Assembly (NCBI RefSeq): GCF_014174255.1
Contig: NZ_JABEQJ010000033.1
Coordinates: 1 to 52,718 of the forward strand
Direction of reading: 5' to 3'
Length of the DNA stretch: 52,718 bases
From: Gluconacetobacter sacchari
GTDB lineage: Bacteria; Pseudomonadota; Alphaproteobacteria; Acetobacterales; Acetobacteraceae
Below are positions 44,701-52,556 of this stretch, piece by piece; the first letter of the stretch is position 1, and each line of letters opens with the position of its first letter. The position numbers were made by a program, and so were the translations under genes. Under the pieces are notes generated by a model. It searched no databases. It was not told where the DNA came from and saw nothing but the letters and a program-made list of their open reading frames with translations.

Positions 44701-45286
44701 GCCGCTGCCGGCCGTGCGCTCGCCGCTGGCCATCGCGCGGGCCCGGCGGCCGGCGGCGCGCGAGCAGGCGCTGCGGCGGGGGGAGATCGTGCATGCGCTG
44801 CTGCACTACCTGCCCGATCACCCGCCGGAGCAGCGGCGGGCGGTCGCGCTGGCGTGGCTGGCACGGCCGGGGAACGGGCTGGATGCGGCCGAGCAGGCGA
44901 GACTGGCCGGCCTGGTGCTGGCGGTGATGGACGACACGGCGCTGGCCCCCCTGTTCGGACCCGGCAGCCGGGCGGAGCAGCCGGTGGCGGGGGTGGCCGG
45001 GGGCAGAGTGATCGTGGGGCAGGTGGACCGGATGGTGGTGTGCCCCGACGCGGTGCTGTTGTGCGATTTCAAGACCAATCGCCTGCCGCCGAAGGACGCG
45101 GAGTCGACATCGGTGCTGTATCTGCGCCAGATGGCGTCGTACCGGGCGTTGATGGCCGGCCTCTATCCCGATCGGCCGGTTCGATGCATCCTCGTCTGGA
45201 CCGAGGCGGTCCAGATCATGCCGTTGCCCGATTCGCTGCTGGCACTGCATGCTCCGGGCGCGGAGCCGGATGGACCGGCGACTTGA
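41756..45286 (+). CDS. addA: AddA, helicase-nuclease subunit of AddAB
   Basis: The 1176-residue UvrD-type helicase has Walker A SASAGSGKTKLLIDRLL, motif Ia in CLTFTKAAAAEMAIRL, LVDYDDLIERTLDLL, motif II LLLDEVQDTSPDQW, motif III GDYKQSIYSFQGADPEAF, TAHGAKGLQARLV and YVALTRASDRLVV. A C-terminal RecB nuclease domain has LLCDFKTNRLP. It unwinds and cuts DNA ends with AddB, giving recombination-ready 3' tails. Its ATG overlaps the addB stop. trxA follows after 63 bp. Confidence 0.95.
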   Translation: MSLPPGDAIGLANARQAEASDPEASVFVSASAGSGKTKLLIDRLLRLMLPRLGPEGVMLAGSDPARIQCLTFTKAAAAEMAIRLQNRLGRWVTLPDRELERELAALSVPPGEGTLRAARELFARVLDLPGGMRIGTIHAFCQSLLRRFPVEAAISPHFTLVEETDARIALGEAVEAVVGSGGDAVSLLAGQVMVGAFAALVGTLQGQMRRLRPVIERLAVDRGGVEAALMRVLGVRSRDEGALRLGACVPPGETRLRDVLRVVAAEGPAGARRTAVAMLDWLALPPDERAARWDLWRAALVTGENVPRKRGGLSAKFDAEHEGVCDALVAEAERVIAVDEECRAIGLLRASMALLDVAVPVLLRYGERKRGLGLVDYDDLIERTLDLLKDPGAAWVLYKLDGGIDHLLLDEVQDTSPDQWAIAGGLTAEFFAGAGAREPDAAPRTLFAVGDYKQSIYSFQGADPEAFRLWRARFRRRVEEAGSPWKEPALTVSFRSTAPVLNLVDAVFALPDAARGLVEPGGAVPVHLSARPGQGGRVELWPLTPVEEDGGAPDPWRAPRENAGQSTAAQRLADALAGWIVAELRRPPEPGQAPLTPGDVLVLVPRRSAFVRALIRALKTHDVPVATLVRTGLADQVAVQDLMALCDALLLPQDDLTLACVLTSPLGGVSDDSLLALAAGRGGQPLWATLWRRQAERPDWQAAWTMLETLFRRVDYASPYRLLSEALGPLGGRARLLARLGPEAAEPVDELLSAALRYESLHPASLQGFLHWLRASQESVKREPDAAADMVRVMTAHGAKGLQARLVILPDTVGVAKFDGGIVWGRDEDSGLEVPVWVPRADMGVGATGALQRTIREAAAEEYHRLLYVALTRASDRLVVCGWQQKRTVAEDCWYSLCRRGFEQAGAEERPFDLGWEGTRLVLEAPAAVPSTERRAPRAEAAPAMLPDWMGNAPDWVATKPPTEAALLRPLVPSRPDDAPLGPLPAVRSPLAIARARRPAAREQALRRGEIVHALLHYLPDHPPEQRRAVALAWLARPGNGLDAAEQARLAGLVLAVMDDTALAPLFGPGSRAEQPVAGVAGGRVIVGQVDRMVVCPDAVLLCDFKTNRLPPKDAESTSVLYLRQMASYRALMAGLYPDRPVRCILVWTEAVQIMPLPDSLLALHAPGAEPDGPAT

Positions 45287-45349
45287 ATCCCGGTGGTCCG
45301 GCGCCATGTGCAGGCAGAGGGCCGCCAATGAAGCCCGAGGAGCGATGTG

Positions 45350-45676
45350 ATGAGTGAAAACACCGTGGCCGTCAGCGACGCCACTTTCGAAAGCGATGTC
45401 CTGAAGGCGGAAGGGCCGGTGCTGGTCGATTTCTGGGCCGAATGGTGCGGCCCGTGCAAGATGATCGCCCCCGCGCTGGAGGAGATCGGTGCCGAGTTGA
45501 AGGGCAAGCTGACGGTTGCCAAGGTGAATATCGACGACAACCCGAACACGCCCAATGCCTATGCCGTGCGCGGCATCCCGACGCTGATCCTGTTCAAGGA
45601 CGGCAAGCCGGCGGCGACCAAGGTCGGCGCGCTGCCCAAGAGCCAGCTCAAGGACTGGGTCAAGAGCAGCATCTAG
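45350..45676 (+). CDS. trxA: Thioredoxin
   Basis: The 108-residue product starts at ATG 45350 (GAGGAGCG upstream); a GTG one codon earlier is less likely. It has the active site WAEWCGPCK and the cis-Pro segment [12 protein letters not shown]. It is a standard cytoplasmic disulfide reductant. The addB-addA-trxA order is conserved in alphaproteobacteria. A strong terminator follows at 45702. Confidence 0.97.
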   Translation: MSENTVAVSDATFESDVLKAEGPVLVDFWAEWCGPCKMIAPALEEIGAELKGKLTVAKVNIDDNPNTPNAYAVRGIPTLILFKDGKPAATKVGALPKSQLKDWVKSSI

Positions 45677-45701
45677 CGCAGCATCTGCGGCACCGACCCT
45701 G

Positions 45702-45742
45702 CCCCGCCGGAGGCCATCGGGCCTTCGGCGGGGTGCCTTTTT
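45702..45742 (+). terminator. Intrinsic terminator after trxA
   Basis: CCCCGCCGGAGGCC (45702-45715) pairs over 14 positions (one G-T) with GGCCTTCGGCGGGG (45720-45733), loop ATCG, followed by TGCCTTTTT. It ends the tsaE-trxA run. Confidence 0.9.
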
Positions 45743-45912
45743 CCTCCCCGCCGATCGGCAGCCCCAAAAATGTCGCTTATTTTGTAACAATGGGCGTTCG
45801 CCTTTAACGCGGCCTTAATGCGCGTCGACAAAGACTTCGCAACCGTTGGGATCGGCAGACCGATCGGGAAGACGGTTTGCCCCGGATCGGGACGCGAATA
45901 AGGGAGGCGGTC

Positions 45913-47778
45913 ATGGCAGGGAACTTTACCGGAACGACGTCGAGCGGGTCGGTCTATAGCTTCGTTTACAATAGCGGGTTCTTGGGTCTCAATCCGACTT
46001 ACGACATGACGATCACCGATCCGGGCGGGGCGGTCACCACCGTCAACGGGATACCGGCGGGAAATGTCCTGACCGCCAATGGGGGCAGTCTCCAGATCGC
46101 CTCGCTCCTTTTGGGCGGAACGTACGTCATTCCCCCCGGAGTCTCGGGCTCGGTCACGACGGTCGCGTCTCTTCTTACGCTGACCGATAATACGATCTAT
46201 GTCGGCGGAAACGCGACGATCGCGACGGCGGCCACGGTGCTGAGCGGGACGACGTTCAATGTCGACGGTGGCACGGCGATATTATCGAACGGCATCGTCG
46301 CCAACGCGCTGAGCGGGGTGACCGTCAACCTGTCGAATGGCGGGACATTCAGCAACGGCGGGTCTCTCCTCAATCTCCTGGGCGGGACGGTGATCAATTT
46401 CGGCACCGGTGGCGGGACGTTCGTTGCCAATGGCGGCGGCGCCCTGATCAACCTGTCGGGAACGACGATCAATAATTATGATCCGGCCAATTCCGTCATC
46501 GAATTCGCCGATACGTCGACGCCGGTCGTTTCCTATTCCATATCGCATGATTTTCTTGGCGGCGGCGTCACGATCACGGCCCTTGACGCCAATAACAACA
46601 CGGTGGCGTCGACGGATGTTCATCTCGCCCCGGGCGTTACCCTGAATGACGGGACCTATTCGGTCGCGTCTGCCGCCGGATCGCAGAACCCGCTGAATAT
46701 CACGCAGGCGAATGGAAACACGTATATCGGCGCCTGCTTCCTCGCGGGGACGATGATCCGGACGGCGGCGGGCGATGTCGCGGTCGAGGACGTGCGGATC
46801 GGCGACATGGTCGTTGCCTTCGACTGGCATGGCAGCGCCGAGATCATGCGCGAGGTGACGTGGCAGGGCAGCCAGAGGGTCGTCGTCCGTCCGCATCTTG
46901 CGGACGACGAGGCCGGGTGGCCCGTGCGTGTGCTCGAGGATGCGATCGCCGATGGCGTGCCCTGCAAGGACATGCTGATCACCGCCGAGCATTGCCTGTT
47001 CTTCGACGGGAAATTCGTTCCTGTCCGGATGCTCGTCAACGGGCGTTCGATCTTCTACGACAAATCCATCACCGTGTACGACTATTACCACATCGAGACC
47101 GCGCGGCATTCGGTCATCACCGCCGACGGCATGCACACCGAATCCTATCTCGATACCGGCAACCGCCGTGTCTTCCGGCAGGATGGCAAGATCGTGTCCT
47201 TCATGCCGTCGCGCGCCCTGTCGTGGGACGATGCCGGGGCGCCGCTCGATGTCAGCCGGGACTTCGTGGAGCCGCTGTTCCGCCAGATCGACGCGCGGGC
47301 GGAGCAGGCCGGCATACGGAGCCGGGAACCGTCGCCCGCTCTCACGGACGAGATGGATCTTCATCTCGACGCCGGTGGCGGCGTGACCATCTGGCCCGCG
47401 CGCAAGGCCGGGGACCATGTTGCCTTCCTGATCCCGGCCGGCGTGGACAGCGTGCGCATCGTCTCCCGCGCCAGTCGCCCCAGCGACGTGATCGGGCCGT
47501 TCGTCGACGATCGCAGGTCCTGCGGGGTCGCCGTCGGCGAGATCACGATGTTCGAAGGCAATCGCATGGCGGCCCTTGCGATCCATCTCGCCGAGAAGGA
47601 GCTGGAGGGGTGGAACGTCCTGGAATGGGAAGACACGCGCTGGACATCCGGCCGCGCCCTGCTGCCGCTCGGCGAGCGGACGCCCGGCAGCCCCGCCCTG
47701 CTCACCATCCAGATCAAGGCCGGCGGACCCTATCTGGCTGAAGCCACGCTCCGCCCGGGCATTGCCGTGGCGGCTTGA
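45913..47778 (+). CDS. Hint-domain protein with repetitive Gly/Asn/Thr-rich N-terminus
   Basis: From ATG 45913 (AGGGAGG at 5 nt spacing) the product has 621 residues. Residues 1-260 are Gly/Thr/Asn/Ser-rich with short beta-strand repeats such as VNLSNGGTFSNGG and NFGTGGGTFVANGG, resembling a beta-helix or adhesin passenger. No signal peptide is evident. From Cys275 a Hint (hedgehog/intein-type) domain starts: CFLAGTMIRTAAGDVAVEDV then RIGDMVVAFD. LITAEHCLF holds the block-B-like Thr and His, and RHSVITADGMHTESYLD follows. A C-terminal domain of about 190 residues is not recognised. Hint domains self-cleave at the N-terminal Cys, which suggests release of the repetitive part. Flanked by terminators, it stands alone. 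Confidence 0.8.
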   Translation: MAGNFTGTTSSGSVYSFVYNSGFLGLNPTYDMTITDPGGAVTTVNGIPAGNVLTANGGSLQIASLLLGGTYVIPPGVSGSVTTVASLLTLTDNTIYVGGNATIATAATVLSGTTFNVDGGTAILSNGIVANALSGVTVNLSNGGTFSNGGSLLNLLGGTVINFGTGGGTFVANGGGALINLSGTTINNYDPANSVIEFADTSTPVVSYSISHDFLGGGVTITALDANNNTVASTDVHLAPGVTLNDGTYSVASAAGSQNPLNITQANGNTYIGACFLAGTMIRTAAGDVAVEDVRIGDMVVAFDWHGSAEIMREVTWQGSQRVVVRPHLADDEAGWPVRVLEDAIADGVPCKDMLITAEHCLFFDGKFVPVRMLVNGRSIFYDKSITVYDYYHIETARHSVITADGMHTESYLDTGNRRVFRQDGKIVSFMPSRALSWDDAGAPLDVSRDFVEPLFRQIDARAEQAGIRSREPSPALTDEMDLHLDAGGGVTIWPARKAGDHVAFLIPAGVDSVRIVSRASRPSDVIGPFVDDRRSCGVAVGEITMFEGNRMAALAIHLAEKELEGWNVLEWEDTRWTSGRALLPLGERTPGSPALLTIQIKAGGPYLAEATLRPGIAVAA

Positions 47779-47799
47779 GCCCGGCGACGGACAGGTCCG

Positions 47800-47835
47800 G
47801 CCCCGCCCTCTCGTCGGGGGCGGGGCGTTTTTTTT
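47800..47835 (+). terminator. Intrinsic terminator after the Hint-domain gene
   Basis: CCCCGCCC (47801-47808) pairs with GGGCGGGG (47818-47825), then CG and eight T. It lies 22 bp after the stop. Confidence 0.92.
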
Positions 47836-47894
47836 GGATTGTGGTGCGGTATCGCGGGCGCGGCGATGACTGGTGTTGGGCGGGTTTCCGTGGA

Positions 47895-48119
47895 TTACCA
47901 CGGGGCGCGGCCGGTATTGCGGATGCGGTGATAGCTGACCAGGGCGATCACGGCGATGAGGGCGACCATGATCGGCAGCGGGACGTGGCGCATGATCCGG
48001 TAGATCGTCGTGTAGAGCATGGCGTTGTAGGCCGCGTGGACGACATGCCCCAGGAAAGCGTGGGGCGCGGCGTGGCCCGAGGCATGAAAGAGCCCGTGTG
48101 CGGCGGAATGAAAGCGCAT
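47895..48119 (-). CDS. Small single-pass membrane protein of unknown function
   Basis: From ATG 48119 (AGAGAGG at 5 nt spacing) the product has 74 residues; an upstream in-frame ATG at 48146 would add nine. A His-rich N-terminal part (FHSAAHGLFHASGHAAPHAF) is followed by AYNAMLYTTIYRIMRHV and one hydrophobic segment, LPIMVALIAVIALVSY, ending in a basic tail. The family is not recognised. It is 58 bp downstream of hpnK on the same strand and may be part of the hopanoid transcript. The His-rich start could bind metal (speculative). Confidence 0.6.
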   Translation of the reverse strand: MRFHSAAHGLFHASGHAAPHAFLGHVVHAAYNAMLYTTIYRIMRHVPLPIMVALIAVIALVSYHRIRNTGRAPW

Positions 48120-48177
48120 CGTCACCTCTCTGAGGGGCGGGATCATACCATGACGGTGCGACGGGCCGGGAGGCCCT

Positions 48178-49017
48178 TCAGCCGGTCCAGTGTGTGGGAA
48201 CGGCGTGGCAGTGCGCCAGCCCGGCGCGGAAGCCGGGGCTGCACAGGGCGGCGAGTTCGCCCTGGTGGTCGTAGGTCGGCATCAGCCGGTCCAGCAGGGC
48301 GTTTTTTGCCGTGGCGGGGTGGAAATAGAGTTCCGACAGGCCTTCGGGCAGGTGGGCGGCCAGGGCGGCGACGCGGTCGGCGGTCATGTGGCCGCTCCAC
48401 GCGATGCCGAAGCACCAGTCGTTGGTGCGCAGGCCGGCTCGGCGCGCCTGGTGGCGCAGCAGGCCCGTCCAGCGGCGCAGGGCGGCCGAGCCCAGCGAAT
48501 CGGCGTAGGTCCCCGCCGCGATCAGCGGTTCGGGTGGTTCCAGGGGGACGCGGACGGCCTGGAGGCCGTGGCGCAGGCCGCTTTCGATCAGATATTTGCC
48601 CACCGTGGGGTGCAGATGCATGTGCTTGTGGGCGTTGGCGTGGTCCAGCCGCAGGCCGGTGCGGGCGAAGGCCGTGAACTGGGCCTCGATTTCCAGGGCC
48701 AGTTGCAGGCGGACGTCGGGGCGGAAGAAATAGCGTACGCCCAGATCGAGCTGGTCGGCGGGGAATTGTCCTTCCGCATCGACCAGCAGCGGGATGTCGG
48801 CGGGGGGGAGGATGGCCGGGCCTTCGATGACCACCAGGTGCAGGCCGACATGGAGGTCGGGCAGGCGGCGGGCCCGCGCGATGGCGTCCTCGGCCGCCGG
48901 GCCGGCGACCATCAGGCTGGCGGTGGAGAGCAGTCCGTCGCGATGGGCGATCTCGATGGCTTCGTTGACCTCCTCCGACAGACCGAAATCGTCGGCGGAG
49001 ATGATCACGCGCTTCAT
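48178..49017 (-). CDS. hpnK: Hopanoid biosynthesis protein HpnK (YdjC-type deacetylase)
   Basis: The 279-residue product has the YdjC/carbohydrate-deacetylase core: ISADDFGLSEEVNEAI near the N-terminus (metal-binding Asp), then HVGLHLVVIEGP and DHANAHKHMHLHP with the metal His residues. HpnK removes the acetyl group from N-acetylglucosaminyl bacteriohopanetetrol to give BHT glucosamine. It follows hpnJ, from which it is separated by a triple-hairpin repeat. Confidence 0.93.
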   Translation of the reverse strand: MKRVIISADDFGLSEEVNEAIEIAHRDGLLSTASLMVAGPAAEDAIARARRLPDLHVGLHLVVIEGPAILPPADIPLLVDAEGQFPADQLDLGVRYFFRPDVRLQLALEIEAQFTAFARTGLRLDHANAHKHMHLHPTVGKYLIESGLRHGLQAVRVPLEPPEPLIAAGTYADSLGSAALRRWTGLLRHQARRAGLRTNDWCFGIAWSGHMTADRVAALAAHLPEGLSELYFHPATAKNALLDRLMPTYDHQGELAALCSPGFRAGLAHCHAVPTHWTG

Positions 49018-49051
49018 GATGCGATCCGGTAAGCGGTGTCACTCGGGACCC

Positions 49052-49133
49052 GGCAGGGCCTCCGGCCCTGCCTCCCACGAATGGGTTTCCAAAGGGCGAC
49101 CGCCCTTTGGTGGGTCAAGGGCAAAGCCCTTGA
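49052..49133. repeat. Three consecutive hairpins between hpnJ and hpnK
   Basis: GGCAGGGCC/GGCCCTGCC (49052-49060, 49064-49072), CCAAAGGGCG/CGCCCTTTGG (49089-49098, 49101-49110) and TCAAGGGC/GCCCTTGA (49115-49122, 49126-49133) are perfect complements. The block starts 2 bp after the hpnJ stop. It resembles the intergenic palindromic repeats dispersed in acetic acid bacterial genomes (recollection). It may stabilise the hpnJ mRNA 3' end or lower hpnK expression. Confidence 0.7.
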
Positions 49134-49134
49134 A

Positions 49135-50565
49135 TCAAGCTGCGCGGCGGTCTTTCAGGAACTGGAAGAACTCGACCCCTTCGCGCAGGCGGCGCTTCAT
49201 CATCTGCGGGCTGCGCACCATCTCGCCGACGATCGAGGCGATCTTCGGGGCGCGGAAATAGAATTTCCGGTAGAATTCCTCGACGCCGTTGAAGATTTCG
49301 CTGTGCGACAGATGCGGGTAGTGCAGCGGGGCCATCTGCACGCCGTTCTCGTCGATCAGCTCGGCGTTGCTTTCGTCCAGCCAGCCATTCTCGGTCGCCT
49401 GCTTGTGCAGGAAGGTGCCGGGATAGGGCGCGGCCAGGGAGACCTGGAGCGTGTGCGGATTGATCTCGGTGGCGAACCGGATCGTCTCCTGGATGGTCTC
49501 GCGCGTTTCGCCGGGCAGGCCGAGGATGAAGGTGCCGTGGATCTTGATGCCCAGCTCGTGGCAGTTCTTCGTGAACTCGCGGGCCGTTTCGACGCGCATG
49601 CCCTTCTTGATGTTGTGCAGGATCTGCTGGTTGCCGCTTTCATAGCCGACCAGCAGCAGGCGCAGGCCGTTGGCCTTGAGCACTTCCAGCGTCTTGCGCG
49701 GCACGTTGGCCTTGGCGTTGCACGACCAGGTGACGCCCAGCTTGCCCAGTTCCTTCGCGATCGCCTCGGCGCGGGGCAGGTCGTCGGTGAAGGTATCGTC
49801 GTCGAAGAAGAATTCCTTCACCTGCGGGAAATACTGCTTCGCCAGCCGGATTTCGGCCGCCACGTGCTCGGGGCTGCGGGTGCGGTAGTGATGGCCGCCG
49901 ACCGTCTGCGGCCACAGGCAGAAGGTGCAGCGCGACTTGCAGCCGCGGCCGGTATAGATCGAGATATACGGGTGCATGAGGTACCCGATGAAATAATCCT
50001 CGATCCGGAGGTCGCGCTTGTAGACCTCGGTCACGAACGGCAGGCTGTCCATGTTCTCGATGATCGCGCGGTCGCGGTTATGGACGATCTCGCCCGCCTC
50101 GTTGCGAAAGGAGATGCCGTCGACCTCGGCGAACGGCATGCCGTCGGCGATGTCCTTGATCGTGAAATCGAATTCGTTGCGGGCGACGAAATCGACCGGG
50201 GGGGCCTTGAGCAGGCTTTCCTCGGCCTGCACGGCGACCTTGGCGCCGACCATGCCGATCTTGAGCTTCGGATTTTCGTCCTTGAGCATCTGTGCCACCC
50301 GCACGTCCGATGCGAAGGACGGGGTGGAGGTGTGCATGATGACCAGGTCACGGTTGCGCACGTCCTCGAGGATCGGCTCCATGCCCATGCGCGCCGGGGG
50401 GGCGTCGATCAGGCGGCTGCCCTCGACCAGGGCGGCGGGCTGGGCCAGCCAGGTGGGGTACCAGAACGACCGGATCTCGCGCTTCGCCTGGTAGCGGGAG
50501 CCCGCGCCGCCGTCGAAACCGTCGAAGGAAGGGGGTTGCAGGAACAAGGTTCTCAACTTGGTCAT
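49135..50565 (-). CDS. hpnJ: Hopanoid biosynthesis radical SAM protein HpnJ
   Basis: The 476-residue product has an N-terminal B12-binding-like half (TSTPSFASDVRVAQMLK then KIGMVGAKV). The radical SAM cluster motif is C209-x3-C213-x2-C216 in GRGCKSRCTFCLWP. GYESGNQQILHNIKKGM and IHGTFILGLPGE are typical of the class B family. HpnJ contracts the glucosamine ring of BHT glucosamine to the cyclitol ether. It lies between hpnI and hpnK. Confidence 0.94.
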   Translation of the reverse strand: MTKLRTLFLQPPSFDGFDGGAGSRYQAKREIRSFWYPTWLAQPAALVEGSRLIDAPPARMGMEPILEDVRNRDLVIMHTSTPSFASDVRVAQMLKDENPKLKIGMVGAKVAVQAEESLLKAPPVDFVARNEFDFTIKDIADGMPFAEVDGISFRNEAGEIVHNRDRAIIENMDSLPFVTEVYKRDLRIEDYFIGYLMHPYISIYTGRGCKSRCTFCLWPQTVGGHHYRTRSPEHVAAEIRLAKQYFPQVKEFFFDDDTFTDDLPRAEAIAKELGKLGVTWSCNAKANVPRKTLEVLKANGLRLLLVGYESGNQQILHNIKKGMRVETAREFTKNCHELGIKIHGTFILGLPGETRETIQETIRFATEINPHTLQVSLAAPYPGTFLHKQATENGWLDESNAELIDENGVQMAPLHYPHLSHSEIFNGVEEFYRKFYFRAPKIASIVGEMVRSPQMMKRRLREGVEFFQFLKDRRAA

Positions 50566-50647
50566 GGTACGCTGATCCTCGGACGTGGGGAGAATGGGCC
50601 CGGTACTGCCCGTCTCCCGGTCGGTCTGGTGGTGTCGTGGAGGGCGG

Positions 50648-51826
50648 TCATTCGCCCGGCACGATCGGATGGGTAGGCGGCGCTATAGCCGAATGTGGTG
50701 TGATATGCATCGTCTGTCCACGCCAGGCAACGCGCGTGCCGGTGACGCTGCCGGCCATGATCGCGGCCGACAGCCAGTCGCGCGCCGGAAGCAGCAGCAA
50801 TGGAACGAGGCTGCGCTGGGCCAGCAGCCGGTCGGTGAGGAAGGCGCAGACCGCCCGGATCGCCCAGACGGCGAGGAAAAACCACCATGTCCAGGACGCA
50901 TGGGGGCAGAGCAGGACGCTGACCCCGGCCCAGAACAGCGGGAGCTGGATGGCGGAGGCGGCATAGCCCGCCGGCTCCAGCGTCTTGACCGTGCGGCCCC
51001 AGCGCAGCTCGTGCATCAGCACGTCGCCGAAGCCGGCCTCGCCCACCGTGGTCCAGGTCATGCAGGGGGCGATGGCGATATGCAGCCCGCGCTCGCGCAC
51101 CAGACGGCCCAGCATGGCGTCGTCGGCGATGTGCGGCGCCAGGGCCTCCAGGCCGCCGACGGCCTCCAGCGTCTCGCGTCGCAGGGCCATGGTGGCGCCC
51201 AGGCAGTCCTGCCGGCCCAGATAGCGCGACAGCATGACGCCGGGCAGGAAATTATGGTTGATCTGGCAGGCGGCCAGCAGGCGCGGCAGGCTGCGCGAGG
51301 CCGGCAGGCCCGCATAGAGCGTGGTGGCCAGCCCGACGCCCGGTTCGGCCAGCGCGTGGACCACGTGGCGCAGATAGTCCGGCGCCACGTGGATGTCCGA
51401 GTCGGAGATGACCAGGACATCGTGCCGCGCGTGGGGCAGCATGTTGATCAGGTTGCCGATCTTGCGGTTGACCCCGTGCGTCGTCGGGTCGACGACCAGC
51501 GCGATGTCGAGCGTGGGATGGCGCTCGCGCAGGCGGCGGACGATCGCGATGGCCGGGTCGCCCGCGTCCTGGACGCCGAAGATGATCTGGAAATGCGGGT
51601 AGTCCTGGGTGCAGAAGCTCTCCAGTGCCTCTTCCAGCAGCGGCTCGTCGCCATGGAGCGGCTTGAGGATCGTGACCGGCGGGGGGGAACCGCCCGGCGG
51701 GATCCGCTCCTCGCGCCAGCGGAAGCGGGCCAGCAGGCCGGTGCCCAGGCCTGCCTGCACGCAGCCGGCAGCCGCGAGCAGGGCGGCGAGACCGGCGGGA
51801 GAGGCAAGGGCGTGCAAGGCGGACAT
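50648..51826 (-). CDS. hpnI: Hopanoid biosynthesis glycosyltransferase HpnI
   Basis: The 392-residue GT2-family (ceramide-glucosyltransferase-like) product has an N-terminal TM helix. It has VTILKPLHGDEPLLEEALES, the DxD-like SDSDIHVAPDYL, and the acceptor-side motif IADDAMLGRLVR followed by HELRWGRTVK (Q/RxxRW-like). Three or four C-terminal TM segments follow. It adds N-acetylglucosamine from UDP-GlcNAc to bacteriohopanetetrol at the inner membrane. It sits 49 bp after hpnM and 82 bp before hpnJ, in one leftward operon. Confidence 0.94.
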   Translation of the reverse strand: MSALHALASPAGLAALLAAAGCVQAGLGTGLLARFRWREERIPPGGSPPPVTILKPLHGDEPLLEEALESFCTQDYPHFQIIFGVQDAGDPAIAIVRRLRERHPTLDIALVVDPTTHGVNRKIGNLINMLPHARHDVLVISDSDIHVAPDYLRHVVHALAEPGVGLATTLYAGLPASRSLPRLLAACQINHNFLPGVMLSRYLGRQDCLGATMALRRETLEAVGGLEALAPHIADDAMLGRLVRERGLHIAIAPCMTWTTVGEAGFGDVLMHELRWGRTVKTLEPAGYAASAIQLPLFWAGVSVLLCPHASWTWWFFLAVWAIRAVCAFLTDRLLAQRSLVPLLLLPARDWLSAAIMAGSVTGTRVAWRGQTMHITPHSAIAPPTHPIVPGE

Positions 51827-51875
51827 CAGCGTTCCGGTAAGGGGCGGTGGGGTGTGGTCGGGCGTCGCGGGGGCA

Positions 51876-52556
51876 TCAGTCCTCGGAGAACGCCTGGACC
51901 TTTTTCTGTAGCAGGGCGATCAGGTTCTGGACATTCCCCGATGCCAGGGCCCCGCTGAAATCGGATCGCTGGGCGGCGACCTGGCTGATGCTCCCTTTCA
52001 GCAGCACTTCCACGATCCGCCAGCCCTGCGGGCTGGAGCGCAGGACATAGTCGATCTCGGTGCCGTCGGTATCGTCCGCCGATCCGATATGGGTCGTCAC
52101 GATCTGGTCGGTGCCGACGGGCGCGGGACGGGGGGTGGGATCGATGGTGAAGCGCGCGTCGCCGCCCGGCTTGAAGCTGGAGACGTAGCGCGCCACCGTG
52201 AACTGGCGAAACACGTCGCGCAGCCGCTGCTTGTCGGCATCGCTGAAGCTGGCATAGCGCAGGCCCACCGAGGCGCGCAGCACGGTTTCGAGATCATAGA
52301 CCTTGTCCACCACCGGGCCGAGTATCTGCGTCCGCTGCGCGAAGCTGCCGCTGTTGGGGGCCTGGATCCGGCTGAGAGCGGCATAGAGCGCGCTGACCGG
52401 CGCCGTGATCGCCGACGCGGTGGCGGCGGGGGCGGCCTGGGCGCGGGCCGCGGGGGCGGGCAGCAGCGGAAGGGCGCCGGGCGATGCCGCGAAGGCGGTG
52501 CCGAGGGCCAGGGAAAGGGACAGGGAGCGGGGGAAGGTCATACGCATAACAATCAT
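51876..52556 (-). CDS. hpnM: Hopanoid-cluster MlaC/Ttg2D-like periplasmic protein HpnM
   Basis: From ATG 52556 the product has 226 residues; in-frame ATGs at 52547 and 52541 are possible. The first start overlaps the dxs stop (ATGA). A signal peptide with FPRSLSLSLALGTAFAASP is followed by an Ala/Pro-rich linker. The MlaC-like domain then has LETVLRASVGLRYASFSDAD, then FRQFTVARYVSSF and WRIVEVLLKGSISQVAAQRS-D-F. MlaC proteins carry lipids across the periplasm; in hopanoid clusters HpnM is thought to help move hopanoids to the outer membrane. Confidence 0.88.
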   Translation of the reverse strand: MIVMRMTFPRSLSLSLALGTAFAASPGALPLLPAPAARAQAAPAATASAITAPVSALYAALSRIQAPNSGSFAQRTQILGPVVDKVYDLETVLRASVGLRYASFSDADKQRLRDVFRQFTVARYVSSFKPGGDARFTIDPTPRPAPVGTDQIVTTHIGSADDTDGTEIDYVLRSSPQGWRIVEVLLKGSISQVAAQRSDFSGALASGNVQNLIALLQKKVQAFSED

